NCBI GenBank assembly: GCA_944329445.1
Contig: CALVIH010000005.1
Location: 1-46,807 of the forward strand
Source: an uncultured Bacilli bacterium
GTDB lineage: Bacteria > Bacillota_I > Bacilli_A > RF39 > UBA660
Direction of reading: 5' to 3'
Length of the DNA: 46,807 nucleotides
Below are positions 1 through 8,266 of this stretch, in pieces (within the stretch, counting starts at the first letter, position 1; every line of letters begins with the position of its first letter). The notes below the pieces were generated by a model. That model did no database searches. It was not told where the DNA came from and saw nothing but the letters and a program-made list of their open reading frames with translations. The position numbers were made by a program, and so were the translations under genes.

Positions 1-10
1 ATTTTTTCAC

Positions 11-38
11 AAAAAAAGAATTTTTGTTATACAAAAAT
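11..38 (-). terminator. Intrinsic terminator of the HAD gene
   Basis: Read on the minus strand, a 7-bp stem (ATTTTTG / CAAAAAT, plus-strand arms 20-26 and 32-38) is followed by a run of seven T. It lies about 45 bases past the stop of the HAD phosphatase and would end the ATPase-HAD transcript. The stem is A+T-rich and moderate in strength. Confidence 0.55.
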
Positions 39-84
39 CCTCTTTTCTTTCATATTTTTTTACTATTTTCTTTTTTTAGTTAAA

Positions 85-894
85 TTATATTTTTTTATCA
101 ATAATTTTTTCTAAAACCATAGCAACACCATCATTATCACATGATGCCGTTATAAAATCCGCTTTATTTTTTAAATCAGGTATGGCATTTTCCACCGCAA
201 CGTTTAACCCTTCCTCTAAAAACATGGGTAAATCATTTAAGTCATCACCTATTCTTACCGTATCATTTAAAGAAACGTTTAAGTATTCTGCTAATTTTTT
301 TATTGCGATACCCTTACTAACGTTTTTTGGTGCTATGTCTATCCATATGTTACCACCATCTTCAAATGATTCATCATACAAGGAACGGTGTCTGTTTATT
401 ATTTCTATTTCTGAAAACTTTTGTACCTCATTTATAACTTCATGCATTACGTTTTTATCAGGATGAGATATCGTTACTTGAGTTATAGGGTTTTCCTCAT
501 ATATTGTTTTAGTAAAATCAGAAATAATGGTTTCTCTTTGCGGATATTTTATTTTGTTAACAAACGTGGTATTAACTCCACCTATAATTATTCTTAAGTC
601 TTTTTCACAAGCAAGATTATATAGTTTTTCTACAACTTTAAAAGGAATTGTTAACTTATATATAACCTTATTGTTGGCATAATCATAAACGACTCCTCCA
701 TTGGTACATATAACATATTTACTTGCCTTTATTTTTTTTGACAAAGACGAAACATATGGTATAACCCTACCACTTACCAGCACAAAAAGATTTCCTAATT
801 CTTGGTATTTTTTTATTGCGTCAATGTTTTTTTCTGACACGAATTCTTTTATTGCAAGTGTTCTATCAATGTCAGAGAATACTATTTTTTTCAT
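85..894 (-). CDS. Cof-type HAD-IIB phosphatase
   Basis: This is a soluble haloacid-dehalogenase-superfamily phosphatase of the Cof/YidA type, which dephosphorylates sugar phosphates, nucleotides or flavin precursors; the substrate cannot be told from sequence. The nucleophile motif is near the N-terminus (SDIDRTLA, the two Asp at residues 8 and 10). Motif IV is near the C-terminus (RIGDDLNDLPMF), and between them is the insert expected of the type IIB cap. At 269 residues it has the usual family length. The ATG is preceded by AAAGGAG at good spacing. It starts 12 bases after the P-type ATPase stop, so the two are probably co-transcribed. Confidence 0.9.
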   Translation of the reverse strand: MKKIVFSDIDRTLAIKEFVSEKNIDAIKKYQELGNLFVLVSGRVIPYVSSLSKKIKASKYVICTNGGVVYDYANNKVIYKLTIPFKVVEKLYNLACEKDLRIIIGGVNTTFVNKIKYPQRETIISDFTKTIYEENPITQVTISHPDKNVMHEVINEVQKFSEIEIINRHRSLYDESFEDGGNIWIDIAPKNVSKGIAIKKLAEYLNVSLNDTVRIGDDLNDLPMFLEEGLNVAVENAIPDLKNKADFITASCDNDGVAMVLEKIIDKKI

Positions 895-906
895 AACTAC
901 TCCTTT

Positions 907-3240
907 TTAAATAAACCAATTACTTTTCTTTTTTATTATCATAGAAAGTAAATTACTTAACAATTTAAATAACCTGGTTGATACGTACATAAGTGGTAAT
1001 AAAATAAGCAATGAATTAGGTGTTAACCAAACAAGTGAAAATACGCTTCTTCCAACAGGAGTTAAAATCATTAAAAGAAGAATAAGGGTTATTAAAATTA
1101 AAAGAGATTTTCTAAGTAAGTTAAGTGGTTTACTTATCCTATATATTAACAGAATCGCTGTATACGCGGTAATTATTACTGCAATGGTTGAAGTTTGTTC
1201 ATTTGGAATATTAAGAATGCTTGCAACAAACACAAGGATCAAAATATTAACAACGGTTGTTATTCCACTAGGAATGGCCTTGCTTATTACGTTTATAAAA
1301 AACTTTCCTTTAACCCTCGAACGATTTGGTTCTAATGCTAATACAAAAGCTGGTATACCTATTGTTAAACTATTTATCAAAGTCATTTGTATTGGAATAA
1401 AAGGATACGTATAATTAATGAATAAGAAAAGTAATGCCAAAAGTGATGCGTATATCGTTTTAGATAAGAATAACGTGGCAGATCTTTCAACGTTATTAAT
1501 TGTCCTTCTTCCCTCACCAACTATCTTAGGCATAGAATCAAAATTCGAATCCAAAAGCACTATCTCTGCTACGTTTCTTGCAGCATCAGCACCATCGTTC
1601 ATGACAACACCACAATCAGATTCTTTCAAAGCTAATACATCATTTACCCCATCACCAGTCATCGCTACCACGTGGCCATTATGTTTAAGACTACTTATAA
1701 GCATTCTTTTTTGGTCAGGCTTAACACGCCCAAAAATAGTGTTTTCCTCGACCACTAAATTAAGGTCCGTTTCCTCATTTATTTCTCTTGCGTCAAACAC
1801 ACCATTAACCTTAATACCAACTGCTTTTGCAACATTTCTTACGGTGGATACACTATCACCTGATATTACTTTTACGTCGACGTCATTGTCCATGAAATAT
1901 CGAAGCGTTTTTACTGCTTCTTTCCTTAGCTTATCACGTATTAATATAAATGCTAAAGGTTCAACGTTTTGCGGCAAAACGTTTTTCTTTATTGTACTAG
2001 TTTTAATAAGCACTAAAACCCGGTTCTCTATTGATAGTTCATCTATTTGTTTGCTGTAATCATTAATTTTATCACCCAGTATAAACTCTGGTGCTCCCAT
2101 TACGTAAGATTCGTTTTTTAACGTTACACCAGAATATTTTCTATCTGATGAAAATGGTATTGTTTTTATTGCTTTAATATTAGAAGTATTACCATATTTC
2201 TCATTTATTGCTTTAAAGGTAGGGTTCTTATCATTAAGGTTCGTAGATATAATTTCTAACGCGTTATCAACCTCATTAACCACATGACCATTAATCGGTA
2301 AAACGTCTACCACTTCCATTTTCCCTTCCGTAATCGTACCCGTTTTATCCAAGCATAAAGTATCTACCCTGGCAAGTGTTTCAAGTGAATATAAATCCTG
2401 AACCAAAACGTTATATTTTGAAAGCCTTAAAACGCTAATTGCAAGCACGGTAGAAACAAGAAGTATTAAACCCTCTGGAATCATCGCAATTAAAGCTGCA
2501 ACTACGCTTGTAACCGCATTTTGAGTTGTGTTACCATCTATAGAAAACTGCCTTAATAAAAGAAGTAAACCGATTGGTACCAAAGCAATTGATACGTATT
2601 TTACAATTTTATTCAAAGAGCGCATTATCTCGGAATTTACCTCTTTTTTCATTTGCTTAGCATCGTGTGATATAACCGACGTATAATTATCTAAGCCAAC
2701 GTGAATTACCTTTGCCTTAACGTTTCCACTTACTATGAAACTTCCAGAAAGAAGTGTATCTCCTTCTTTTTTAAAAATCGTCTTAGCTTCTCCGGTGATA
2801 AATGATTCGTTAACCTCACATTCTCCACTTACTATTTTAGAATCTGCTACTATCTGATTACCTAATTCATAAATTATTAAATCATCTAAAACTATGTTAT
2901 CAATGTGTATTTCGGTTTCTTTTCCGTCACGAATAACCTTTGCTTTAGAAGAAGATATAACCGATAGTTTATCAACGATTTTTTTTGCTCTTATCTCTTG
3001 AACAGTACTAATTAAAGTATTACATATTACAACTCCTAAAAACAAAAGATTTTTATAAGAACCAACTACGATTATGGCAATACCTAAAACGATGTTTATA
3101 AAGTTAAATAAGGTACACGTATTTTCAACTAAAATCTGCTTGATACTCTTACTCGGTGTCGTTGTATCATAATTTACTTTACCTTCTTTAATTCTTTGTT
3201 TAACTTCACTATTTGATAACCCGTTTTCTTTCAATATCAT
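907..3240 (-). CDS. P-type cation-translocating ATPase (Ca2+-type subgroup)
   Basis: This integral membrane ion pump forms an aspartyl-phosphate during transport. The sequence shows the actuator TGE motif (residues about 150-152), a PEGL motif in TM4 (about 256-259), the phosphorylation motif DKTGT (Asp about 299), the hinge TGDGVND, and a C-terminal block of about six membrane segments. PEGL is typical of P2-type Ca2+/Mg2+/Na+ pumps and argues against a heavy-metal (CPx) pump; no N-terminal metal-binding CxxC is seen. The length (777 residues) is short for a Ca2+ ATPase but fits the streptococcal Exp7-like group. The exact ion is inferred only. Start choice is uncertain: ATG at 3240, or a TTG two codons later with a GTGATG-like site. 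It is the first gene of an operon with the HAD phosphatase. Confidence 0.88.
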   Translation of the reverse strand: MILKENGLSNSEVKQRIKEGKVNYDTTTPSKSIKQILVENTCTLFNFINIVLGIAIIVVGSYKNLLFLGVVICNTLISTVQEIRAKKIVDKLSVISSSKAKVIRDGKETEIHIDNIVLDDLIIYELGNQIVADSKIVSGECEVNESFITGEAKTIFKKEGDTLLSGSFIVSGNVKAKVIHVGLDNYTSVISHDAKQMKKEVNSEIMRSLNKIVKYVSIALVPIGLLLLLRQFSIDGNTTQNAVTSVVAALIAMIPEGLILLVSTVLAISVLRLSKYNVLVQDLYSLETLARVDTLCLDKTGTITEGKMEVVDVLPINGHVVNEVDNALEIISTNLNDKNPTFKAINEKYGNTSNIKAIKTIPFSSDRKYSGVTLKNESYVMGAPEFILGDKINDYSKQIDELSIENRVLVLIKTSTIKKNVLPQNVEPLAFILIRDKLRKEAVKTLRYFMDNDVDVKVISGDSVSTVRNVAKAVGIKVNGVFDAREINEETDLNLVVEENTIFGRVKPDQKRMLISSLKHNGHVVAMTGDGVNDVLALKESDCGVVMNDGADAARNVAEIVLLDSNFDSMPKIVGEGRRTINNVERSATLFLSKTIYASLLALLFLFINYTYPFIPIQMTLINSLTIGIPAFVLALEPNRSRVKGKFFINVISKAIPSGITTVVNILILVFVASILNIPNEQTSTIAVIITAYTAILLIYRISKPLNLLRKSLLILITLILLLMILTPVGRSVFSLVWLTPNSLLILLPLMYVSTRLFKLLSNLLSMIIKKKSNWFI

Positions 3241-3265
3241 CACTTGCTTTCTATCATATACTCAT

Positions 3266-3274
3266 ATTATACCA
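3266..3274 (-). promoter_or_regulatory. Extended -10 promoter of the ATPase-HAD operon
   Basis: Minus-strand TGGTATAAT is an extended -10 (TGn plus consensus TATAAT) about 25 bases before the ATPase start. No good -35 is seen 17 bases further upstream, as is common for extended -10 promoters. Confidence 0.6.
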
Positions 3275-3302
3275 TTTTTTACCAAGTTTAAATAAATTAA
3301 AC

Positions 3303-3332
3303 AAAAAAAGACAATATGATTTACATATTACC
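3303..3332 (-). terminator. Intrinsic terminator of rpoD
   Basis: On the minus strand a 9-bp stem (GGTAATATG / CATATTGTC with two G-U pairs, 5-base loop) is followed by TTTTTTT. It lies 25 bases after the sigma-factor stop and separates it from the ATPase promoter. Confidence 0.65.
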
Positions 3333-3356
3333 TTTTTATTATTATAAAATTTTATT

Positions 3357-5585
3357 TTAATCTAACTTATATGAAGGTTCCTTTTTAACATCTTCATCAC
3401 TAATTTCAAAAGCCTCTTTAATCATGTTATTCATAACGTTTATTAATTCGGTAGCGCCATATTCAAGCGATTTTCTTATGTTTTCTTCACTAACGTCAGT
3501 GAACGAAGAAAGCTCTTTAATTGATTTATTAGGATAATTTATTTTTAAAAATAAAATTTGGTAATCTCTTGGATCTATTTTTTCAATCAACCGCACGAAG
3601 TATGGCATGTTAATTAGCTCGTATAATTTCAGATACGTTTCATTATCATCTATTTTTTTTGCGCTATTCTTTTTAGTTTCTTTTGTTTCAGACACTTCCG
3701 ATGGTAATGAAACCTTTTTTATCTCTGGTTTTGTTTCATTTATCACTTGTTTTACTTTTTCTTGTGATTGATTTATATTGGCATCATCACTTATTTTTTT
3801 AGTTTTCTTATTGCTTTTTCTTCCCGGTCCATTTACAAGTATGTTTTTTATTTTCTTTACCGCAAAAGAATACGCCTGGTTTTCGTTGGTGTTAAAACCT
3901 CCGCGCATTTTAATTCCTTTTTTAGGATCTCCATTCCATTTTTTTAATAATGCATTTCTTTGAATTTCACTTAAATAGTTTTCTATTATCTCATCAACTT
4001 GTTCCACGGTTGCATCAAACATTGAATAAAATCCATTTTCTCTTACGTTATCCATTTTAATACTCTTCCTTTCTTTAAACTTTCCATTAATACTGTTATC
4101 ATGGTTTTGAGCGATTACATGAACTCCAGTATAAAAACTACTTTCTTTAGGTTTATTAGCCTCTTTTTCTTTCTTTAACTTTTCTTTTTCTATTTTAAAT
4201 TCTTCATATTGTTTTTTGATTATTTCATTATCCATGTCTTCTTTATTTAAAATGACCGTCGCGTTTTCAGAAAACCAAACACCCATTGAAGTATTATCAC
4301 TAAACTTAGGATAAATTTTACTTGGATCGAATTTATTTAAATCTTTGCAAGCCTCAAATTCTGATAGTTTAACCGTATCAACTTCTTTTATAGTTCGATA
4401 ATTTCCCTCAACGATAACGTTATCTTTTAAAAGTACTTTTTTTAATTTTTTCAGGGCGTTTGCTTCTATTTGTCTTATCCATTCCCTGGTAACTCCAAAC
4501 TCTTTACTAACTTCTTCTAAGCTACGAAAAACATCATCATTAACTCCATAACGTAACGTAATTACCCTTTTTTCTTTTTCTTTTAAATTTGCATTTTTTA
4601 TTAGGTTTTTTATCTCTTCTGAAGATAAATCGTTAAGTGCCTCTTCTTCTAAGTTATTTTTTTCGTCAGGTATAAAGTCTAGAAGTTCACTGTCTTCATC
4701 ATTAGCAATTAAAGAATGAATACTTTTAACATTAGCATTTTCATAATCAATCATCATTCTTTCTAATTTCTCTTCTGAAACATCGATTTGTTTAGCAAGT
4801 TCAGCGTTAGTGGGCTCTCTTCCTAATTTTAAATACAATTCTTTTTTTGCCTTTATTACCTCATTCATTTTTCCTTGTATATGAACCGGAATTCTTATCA
4901 TTTTACCAGAATTTGCAATCGAACGTGTTATTGCTTGCCTTATCCACCACATTGCATAGGTAGAAAACTTAAATCCCTTAGATAAATCAAACTTATCTAC
5001 CGCTTTCATAAGCCCAAGGTTCCCTTCTTGAATAAGGTCCAAAAAAGAAATTCCATGGCCAAGATATCTATTTGCTACCGATACAACCAATCTTAAGTTG
5101 GATAAAATTATCTTTTCTTTAGCTTTATCATCACCACTTAAAAACCTTTCGAATAACTCTTTTTCTTCTTCTGGTTTTAAAACGGAATATCTTCCCATTT
5201 CTCTTAAGTATATTTTTACGTTGTTATCTATGTTTTCGTTAAAAAAAAGTGCATTATAATCAGTATCATCCAAAGTAAACTTAACATCATTATCATCAGA
5301 ATAAAGCTCAAAAATCAAAATAAACGTATCAGTTTTATAATCATCGTTTACTTTGGTTATATCAATTTCATTTTCTTTTACACATGAGTTTAAAGTTTTA
5401 TTTATCTTTTCGTTTTGTAACAACGTTTTAACAGCAGAGAAAACATCATTAAAGTTATATTCATCAATTAAGCAGCTTACTTTATATAAAAATAGATACT
5501 TATTTTTTCTGCTTATATTGTTAACACGTTTGATAATTTCTTCGATTCGTTCAGAAGTTGTTTTTTCCTTAGTCTCCATAACCAT
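3357..5585 (-). CDS. rpoD: Principal RNA polymerase sigma-70 factor with long C-terminal extension
   Basis: This is the primary sigma factor that directs RNA polymerase to -35/-10 promoters. Region 1.2 is near residues 123-150 (IYLREMGRYSVL). Region 2 spans about 154-223 and includes NLRLVVSVANRYL, LIQEGNLGLMKAVDKFD and the -10-melting FSTYAMWWIRQAI. Region 3 is about 235-300. Region 4 spans about 325-385, with the -35-binding helix around VSKEFGVTREWIRQIEANALKKL. Primary sigma factors normally end there. This one continues for about 350 residues: a Lys/Glu-rich linker plus two patches (about 525-585 and 650-725) that look like degenerate helix-turn-helix or sigma-4-like segments. The N-terminal 120 residues do not match region 1.1 clearly. 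ATG at 5585 is favoured by a GGTG site 5 bases before it. Identification is certain; the role of the extension is unknown. Confidence 0.92.
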   Translation of the reverse strand: MVMETKEKTTSERIEEIIKRVNNISRKNKYLFLYKVSCLIDEYNFNDVFSAVKTLLQNEKINKTLNSCVKENEIDITKVNDDYKTDTFILIFELYSDDNDVKFTLDDTDYNALFFNENIDNNVKIYLREMGRYSVLKPEEEKELFERFLSGDDKAKEKIILSNLRLVVSVANRYLGHGISFLDLIQEGNLGLMKAVDKFDLSKGFKFSTYAMWWIRQAITRSIANSGKMIRIPVHIQGKMNEVIKAKKELYLKLGREPTNAELAKQIDVSEEKLERMMIDYENANVKSIHSLIANDEDSELLDFIPDEKNNLEEEALNDLSSEEIKNLIKNANLKEKEKRVITLRYGVNDDVFRSLEEVSKEFGVTREWIRQIEANALKKLKKVLLKDNVIVEGNYRTIKEVDTVKLSEFEACKDLNKFDPSKIYPKFSDNTSMGVWFSENATVILNKEDMDNEIIKKQYEEFKIEKEKLKKEKEANKPKESSFYTGVHVIAQNHDNSINGKFKERKSIKMDNVRENGFYSMFDATVEQVDEIIENYLSEIQRNALLKKWNGDPKKGIKMRGGFNTNENQAYSFAVKKIKNILVNGPGRKSNKKTKKISDDANINQSQEKVKQVINETKPEIKKVSLPSEVSETKETKKNSAKKIDDNETYLKLYELINMPYFVRLIEKIDPRDYQILFLKINYPNKSIKELSSFTDVSEENIRKSLEYGATELINVMNNMIKEAFEISDEDVKKEPSYKLD

Positions 5586-5614
5586 TACCCCACCAAAAAA
5601 GAATTCACTATGTT

Positions 5615-5641
5615 GATAATATCATATCCCCCCCCGGTCAA
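5615..5641 (-). promoter_or_regulatory. Possible rpoD promoter with a G8 tract in the spacer
   Basis: The minus strand reads TTGACC, then eight G (plus-strand C run 5628-5635), then ATATGATATTATCAA. TTGACC matches the -35 consensus at 5 of 6. The best -10 word (TATTAT) is only 14 bases away, whereas TATCAA sits at 17. A homopolymer in a promoter spacer can change length, so the present allele may not be at optimal spacing. Confidence 0.4.
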
Positions 5642-5660
5642 GTTTATGTATGAATTGTCG

Positions 5661-5693
5661 ATAAAAAAAACAAGTTATTTCCATAACCTGTTT
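5661..5693 (-). terminator. Intrinsic terminator of the HD-kinase gene
   Basis: On the minus strand an 11-bp stem (AAACAGGTTAT / ATAACTTGTTT, one G-U pair) closed by a GGAA tetraloop is followed by eight T. It lies between the HD-kinase stop and the rpoD promoter region. Confidence 0.8.
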
Positions 5694-5738
5694 AATTTAT
5701 TGCAATTATTAATTTTATGTATTTAAAATAAAGCTTTT

Positions 5739-7064
5739 TTAATTATCTTTATTTGACTTATATATTTTTTCTGCTTTCTTTATAATATAATTTGTTACTT
5801 TAATAGTTGTGCTATTTATATCCTCAGAATTTGTATCATTATATAAAACATTATCATTACTATCCCTAAAAACAGGTAGTAAAGCGCACATCGCTTCATT
5901 ATAAGATTCAACGTTTTTACCGCCTAAAAATCTTCTTTTTTCCAAAGCCATATGGCAATTATAGTCCCTTGATAAAACGGTTTCAACATCAGCGTAATTT
6001 AAGATTAAAACATCAATTAGATCTTTAGCATCTTTTAAATAATTATTCATAAAATCACCATGCTGGTTTTCATCAACAAACCCTAGGTTTAAAGCTCTTT
6101 GCATCCATATCAACCTATCGTATATTCCACGATCAAAAAGAATAATGTCCGAATTACTATTTAGTTCTTCTTTTGCAGTATTAATAATTTGTTTTATTAT
6201 CTCTACGTTCAAATCAAACAGTTTTAAATGTTTGTTATTAGGATAAAACTCTTTTTTATAATAATCTGAAGTTGTAAACTCAGGAATTATTTTGATATCA
6301 AATCCTCCTTTAGAGAAAAAATCTAATATGTCGTGTAACATTGTGGTTTTCCCCGTTCTTGGAGTACCAGAAAACTCTATAAAAATAGGTTTATTAATCT
6401 TTGTATTTTCCTTTAATTCAAACAGTTTGTACTTTAACACATGTAACTTTCTTAATTCATTAAACCTTTCTTTATCTTCTAAAAATATCTGATTTTCAAG
6501 TTCCTTTTGATACTCTATTTCCGTATGTAGATTTTCAATAGCATTTTTTAAACGCTTAAATATTTCTGTTTGATCATCTTCATTATAAACAATGCTTTTA
6601 TAAATGTTTTCAAAATACCATAACTGGCTTTCGTATCCTCTGTTAAAACAATCAAAAACACTCATGCCCTTAACTTTTAATAATTCTGTTAAAGACTCTA
6701 TATTATTTATTTTATCCGCACAAACAATAAGTTTGTTTCTAAAAGATTTATCTTTTATCTCATTAATAGTGTGTTTTTTTCTTTCTTCCCAAGAAAGACT
6801 CTTATCCGGTTCCGATGCGGTATCAACCAAATTAGCAACATCACTACCAAAGATTTTTTCTAAATTTTCTAAAGTATACTTAGTATCTTCAACAACATCA
6901 TGCAAATAACCAGCCGCAACAACATTATCATCATAACCGTATTCTTCTAAAATTTTAGCTACTGCTATAGGATGGATGATCATTGGTTTATCCGGCTCAC
7001 TTTTTCTTACTTGATTAGCATGTGCCTTTATCGCAAACTCTCTAGCTTTACTTTTTATATCCAT
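5739..7064 (-). CDS. Fusion of RelA/SpoT-type HD hydrolase domain and P-loop (deoxy)nucleoside kinase-like domain
   Basis: Residues 1 to about 180 carry an HD domain of the SpoT/MESH1 kind: HPIAVAKIL near 31, the HD pair in LHDVVEDT near 55, and ADKINN near 116. Such domains hydrolyse (p)ppGpp or related nucleotides. No synthetase domain is present. After a short coiled linker, residues from about 225 form a P-loop domain: Walker A GTPRTGKTT near 233, FDRGIYDR near 310 (like the DRS/ERS motif of deoxynucleoside kinases), and a basic LID-like RDYNCHMALEKRR. The combined protein of 441 residues would be cytosolic. Function is inferred from domains only: a nucleotide kinase paired with a nucleotide hydrolase. 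ATG at 7064 has a GGTGAT site 6 bases upstream; an in-frame TTG at 7076 overlaps that site and is rejected. It is monocistronic, with its own promoter and terminator. Confidence 0.8.
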   Translation of the reverse strand: MDIKSKAREFAIKAHANQVRKSEPDKPMIIHPIAVAKILEEYGYDDNVVAAGYLHDVVEDTKYTLENLEKIFGSDVANLVDTASEPDKSLSWEERKKHTINEIKDKSFRNKLIVCADKINNIESLTELLKVKGMSVFDCFNRGYESQLWYFENIYKSIVYNEDDQTEIFKRLKNAIENLHTEIEYQKELENQIFLEDKERFNELRKLHVLKYKLFELKENTKINKPIFIEFSGTPRTGKTTMLHDILDFFSKGGFDIKIIPEFTTSDYYKKEFYPNNKHLKLFDLNVEIIKQIINTAKEELNSNSDIILFDRGIYDRLIWMQRALNLGFVDENQHGDFMNNYLKDAKDLIDVLILNYADVETVLSRDYNCHMALEKRRFLGGKNVESYNEAMCALLPVFRDSNDNVLYNDTNSEDINSTTIKVTNYIIKKAEKIYKSNKDN

Positions 7065-7080
7065 ACTTATCACCAAAAAT

Positions 7081-7089
7081 ATTATAGCA
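7081..7089 (-). promoter_or_regulatory. Extended -10 promoter of the HD-kinase gene
   Basis: Minus-strand TGCTATAAT, an extended -10 with a perfect TATAAT hexamer, ends about 16 bases before the start codon and gives a very short leader. No clear -35 is visible. Confidence 0.6.
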
Positions 7090-7117
7090 TAAATTCTTAT
7101 AATAAAAAATAACGATA

Positions 7118-8254
7118 TTACTCGTTATCTTTTACATATTTCTCATATAAATCAAAATCACTTGTTTTTAAATTTGTTTTATTTAAATCTTCTAATATCT
7201 TCTTTTGCTTTCTATCTAACTTAGTTGGCGTTATAACTTTTAATATTACGTATAAATCTCCGGTTCCACGCCTTGCCGGACTCTTAAGACCCTTTCCTTT
7301 AATTCTGTGTCTTTCTCCGGTTTGACTACCTGCAGGTACACTTAATATTACGTTACCATCAAGTGTTGGAACTTCCTTTTTGCATCCTAAAACTGCTTCT
7401 GTAATAGTAAGTGGTAAAGTAATAAATAAATCGCTGTTATCTCTTCTAAATAATGGATGGTCTTTTACTTTTATTTCGATATATACATCACCATTAGGGC
7501 CTCCATTTTCACCAGCAGGACCTTTTCCAGCTACTCTTAAGTGATCTCCTGTATCAACACCTGCTGGAACTTTTACGATGATGTTTTTCTTAACTTTCTT
7601 CTTACCGGTTCCTTTACAAGCCGAACACTTCGTGGTATATACCTCACCAGTACCATTACACCTTGGACAAGTTCTTTGGGTAATGAACGAGCCAAGTAAA
7701 CTTCTTTGTTGCTCTTTTATGTATCCAGAACCATTACAATCAGGACATGATTTAATTCCGGTACCACCATGGCCGTCACATTCCTCACATTTATCCATTA
7801 TGTCAAGAGCAATCGTAGTTTGGGTTCCAAAAGCTGCTTCCTCAAAACTCATTTCGAAAACAACGTTTAAATCTGGCCCCTTTTCTTTTCTGGTGGTTTT
7901 TCTTCCACCACCACCAAAGAATGATGAACCACCACCAAAGCCAAATCCAGCGCCAAAGATATCCCTTAGAATATCAGATGCATCAAAGTCTTCAAAACCA
8001 GAGAATCCACCGGCTCCACCAAAGCCACCATTTTGATCAAAAGCAGCGTGTCCAAACTGATCATACCTACTTCTTTTTTCTTTATCTGATAACACCGCAT
8101 ACGCTTCTTGAGCCTCTTTAAACTTTTCAGCCGCATCAGGTTCTTTTGAAACGTCAGGGTGATATTTTTTAGCTAACTTTCTAAAAGCACTTTTAATTTC
8201 GGCATCAGTAGCATTTTTAGAAACACCAAGTACCTCATAATAGTCTTTCTTCAT
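7118..8254 (-). CDS. dnaJ: Hsp40 co-chaperone DnaJ
   Basis: DnaJ delivers unfolded substrates to DnaK and stimulates its ATPase. The J domain is residues 4-66, with HPD in [10 protein letters not shown]. It is followed by a Gly/Phe-rich stretch (about 75-115) and a zinc region with four CxxCxGxG repeats ([32 protein letters not shown]). The C-terminal substrate-binding domains end the protein; the 378-residue length is typical. ATG is preceded by AGGAGG at 8 bases, and this site overlaps the end of pepF, so translation of dnaJ follows pepF on one transcript. It is the last gene of the hrcA operon here. Confidence 0.97.
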   Translation of the reverse strand: MKKDYYEVLGVSKNATDAEIKSAFRKLAKKYHPDVSKEPDAAEKFKEAQEAYAVLSDKEKRSRYDQFGHAAFDQNGGFGGAGGFSGFEDFDASDILRDIFGAGFGFGGGSSFFGGGGRKTTRKEKGPDLNVVFEMSFEEAAFGTQTTIALDIMDKCEECDGHGGTGIKSCPDCNGSGYIKEQQRSLLGSFITQRTCPRCNGTGEVYTTKCSACKGTGKKKVKKNIIVKVPAGVDTGDHLRVAGKGPAGENGGPNGDVYIEIKVKDHPLFRRDNSDLFITLPLTITEAVLGCKKEVPTLDGNVILSVPAGSQTGERHRIKGKGLKSPARRGTGDLYVILKVITPTKLDRKQKKILEDLNKTNLKTSDFDLYEKYVKDNE

Positions 8255-8266
8255 GCTTCATACCTC

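Noticed and set aside
1418-2059. 213-codon open frame on the plus strand
   Set aside because: It lies antisense inside the P-type ATPase, whose motifs are clear; no ribosome site or family match. The same applies to long plus-strand frames at 4-6 kb, 7.6-8.0 kb, 10.5-11.2 kb and 45.4-46.7 kb.
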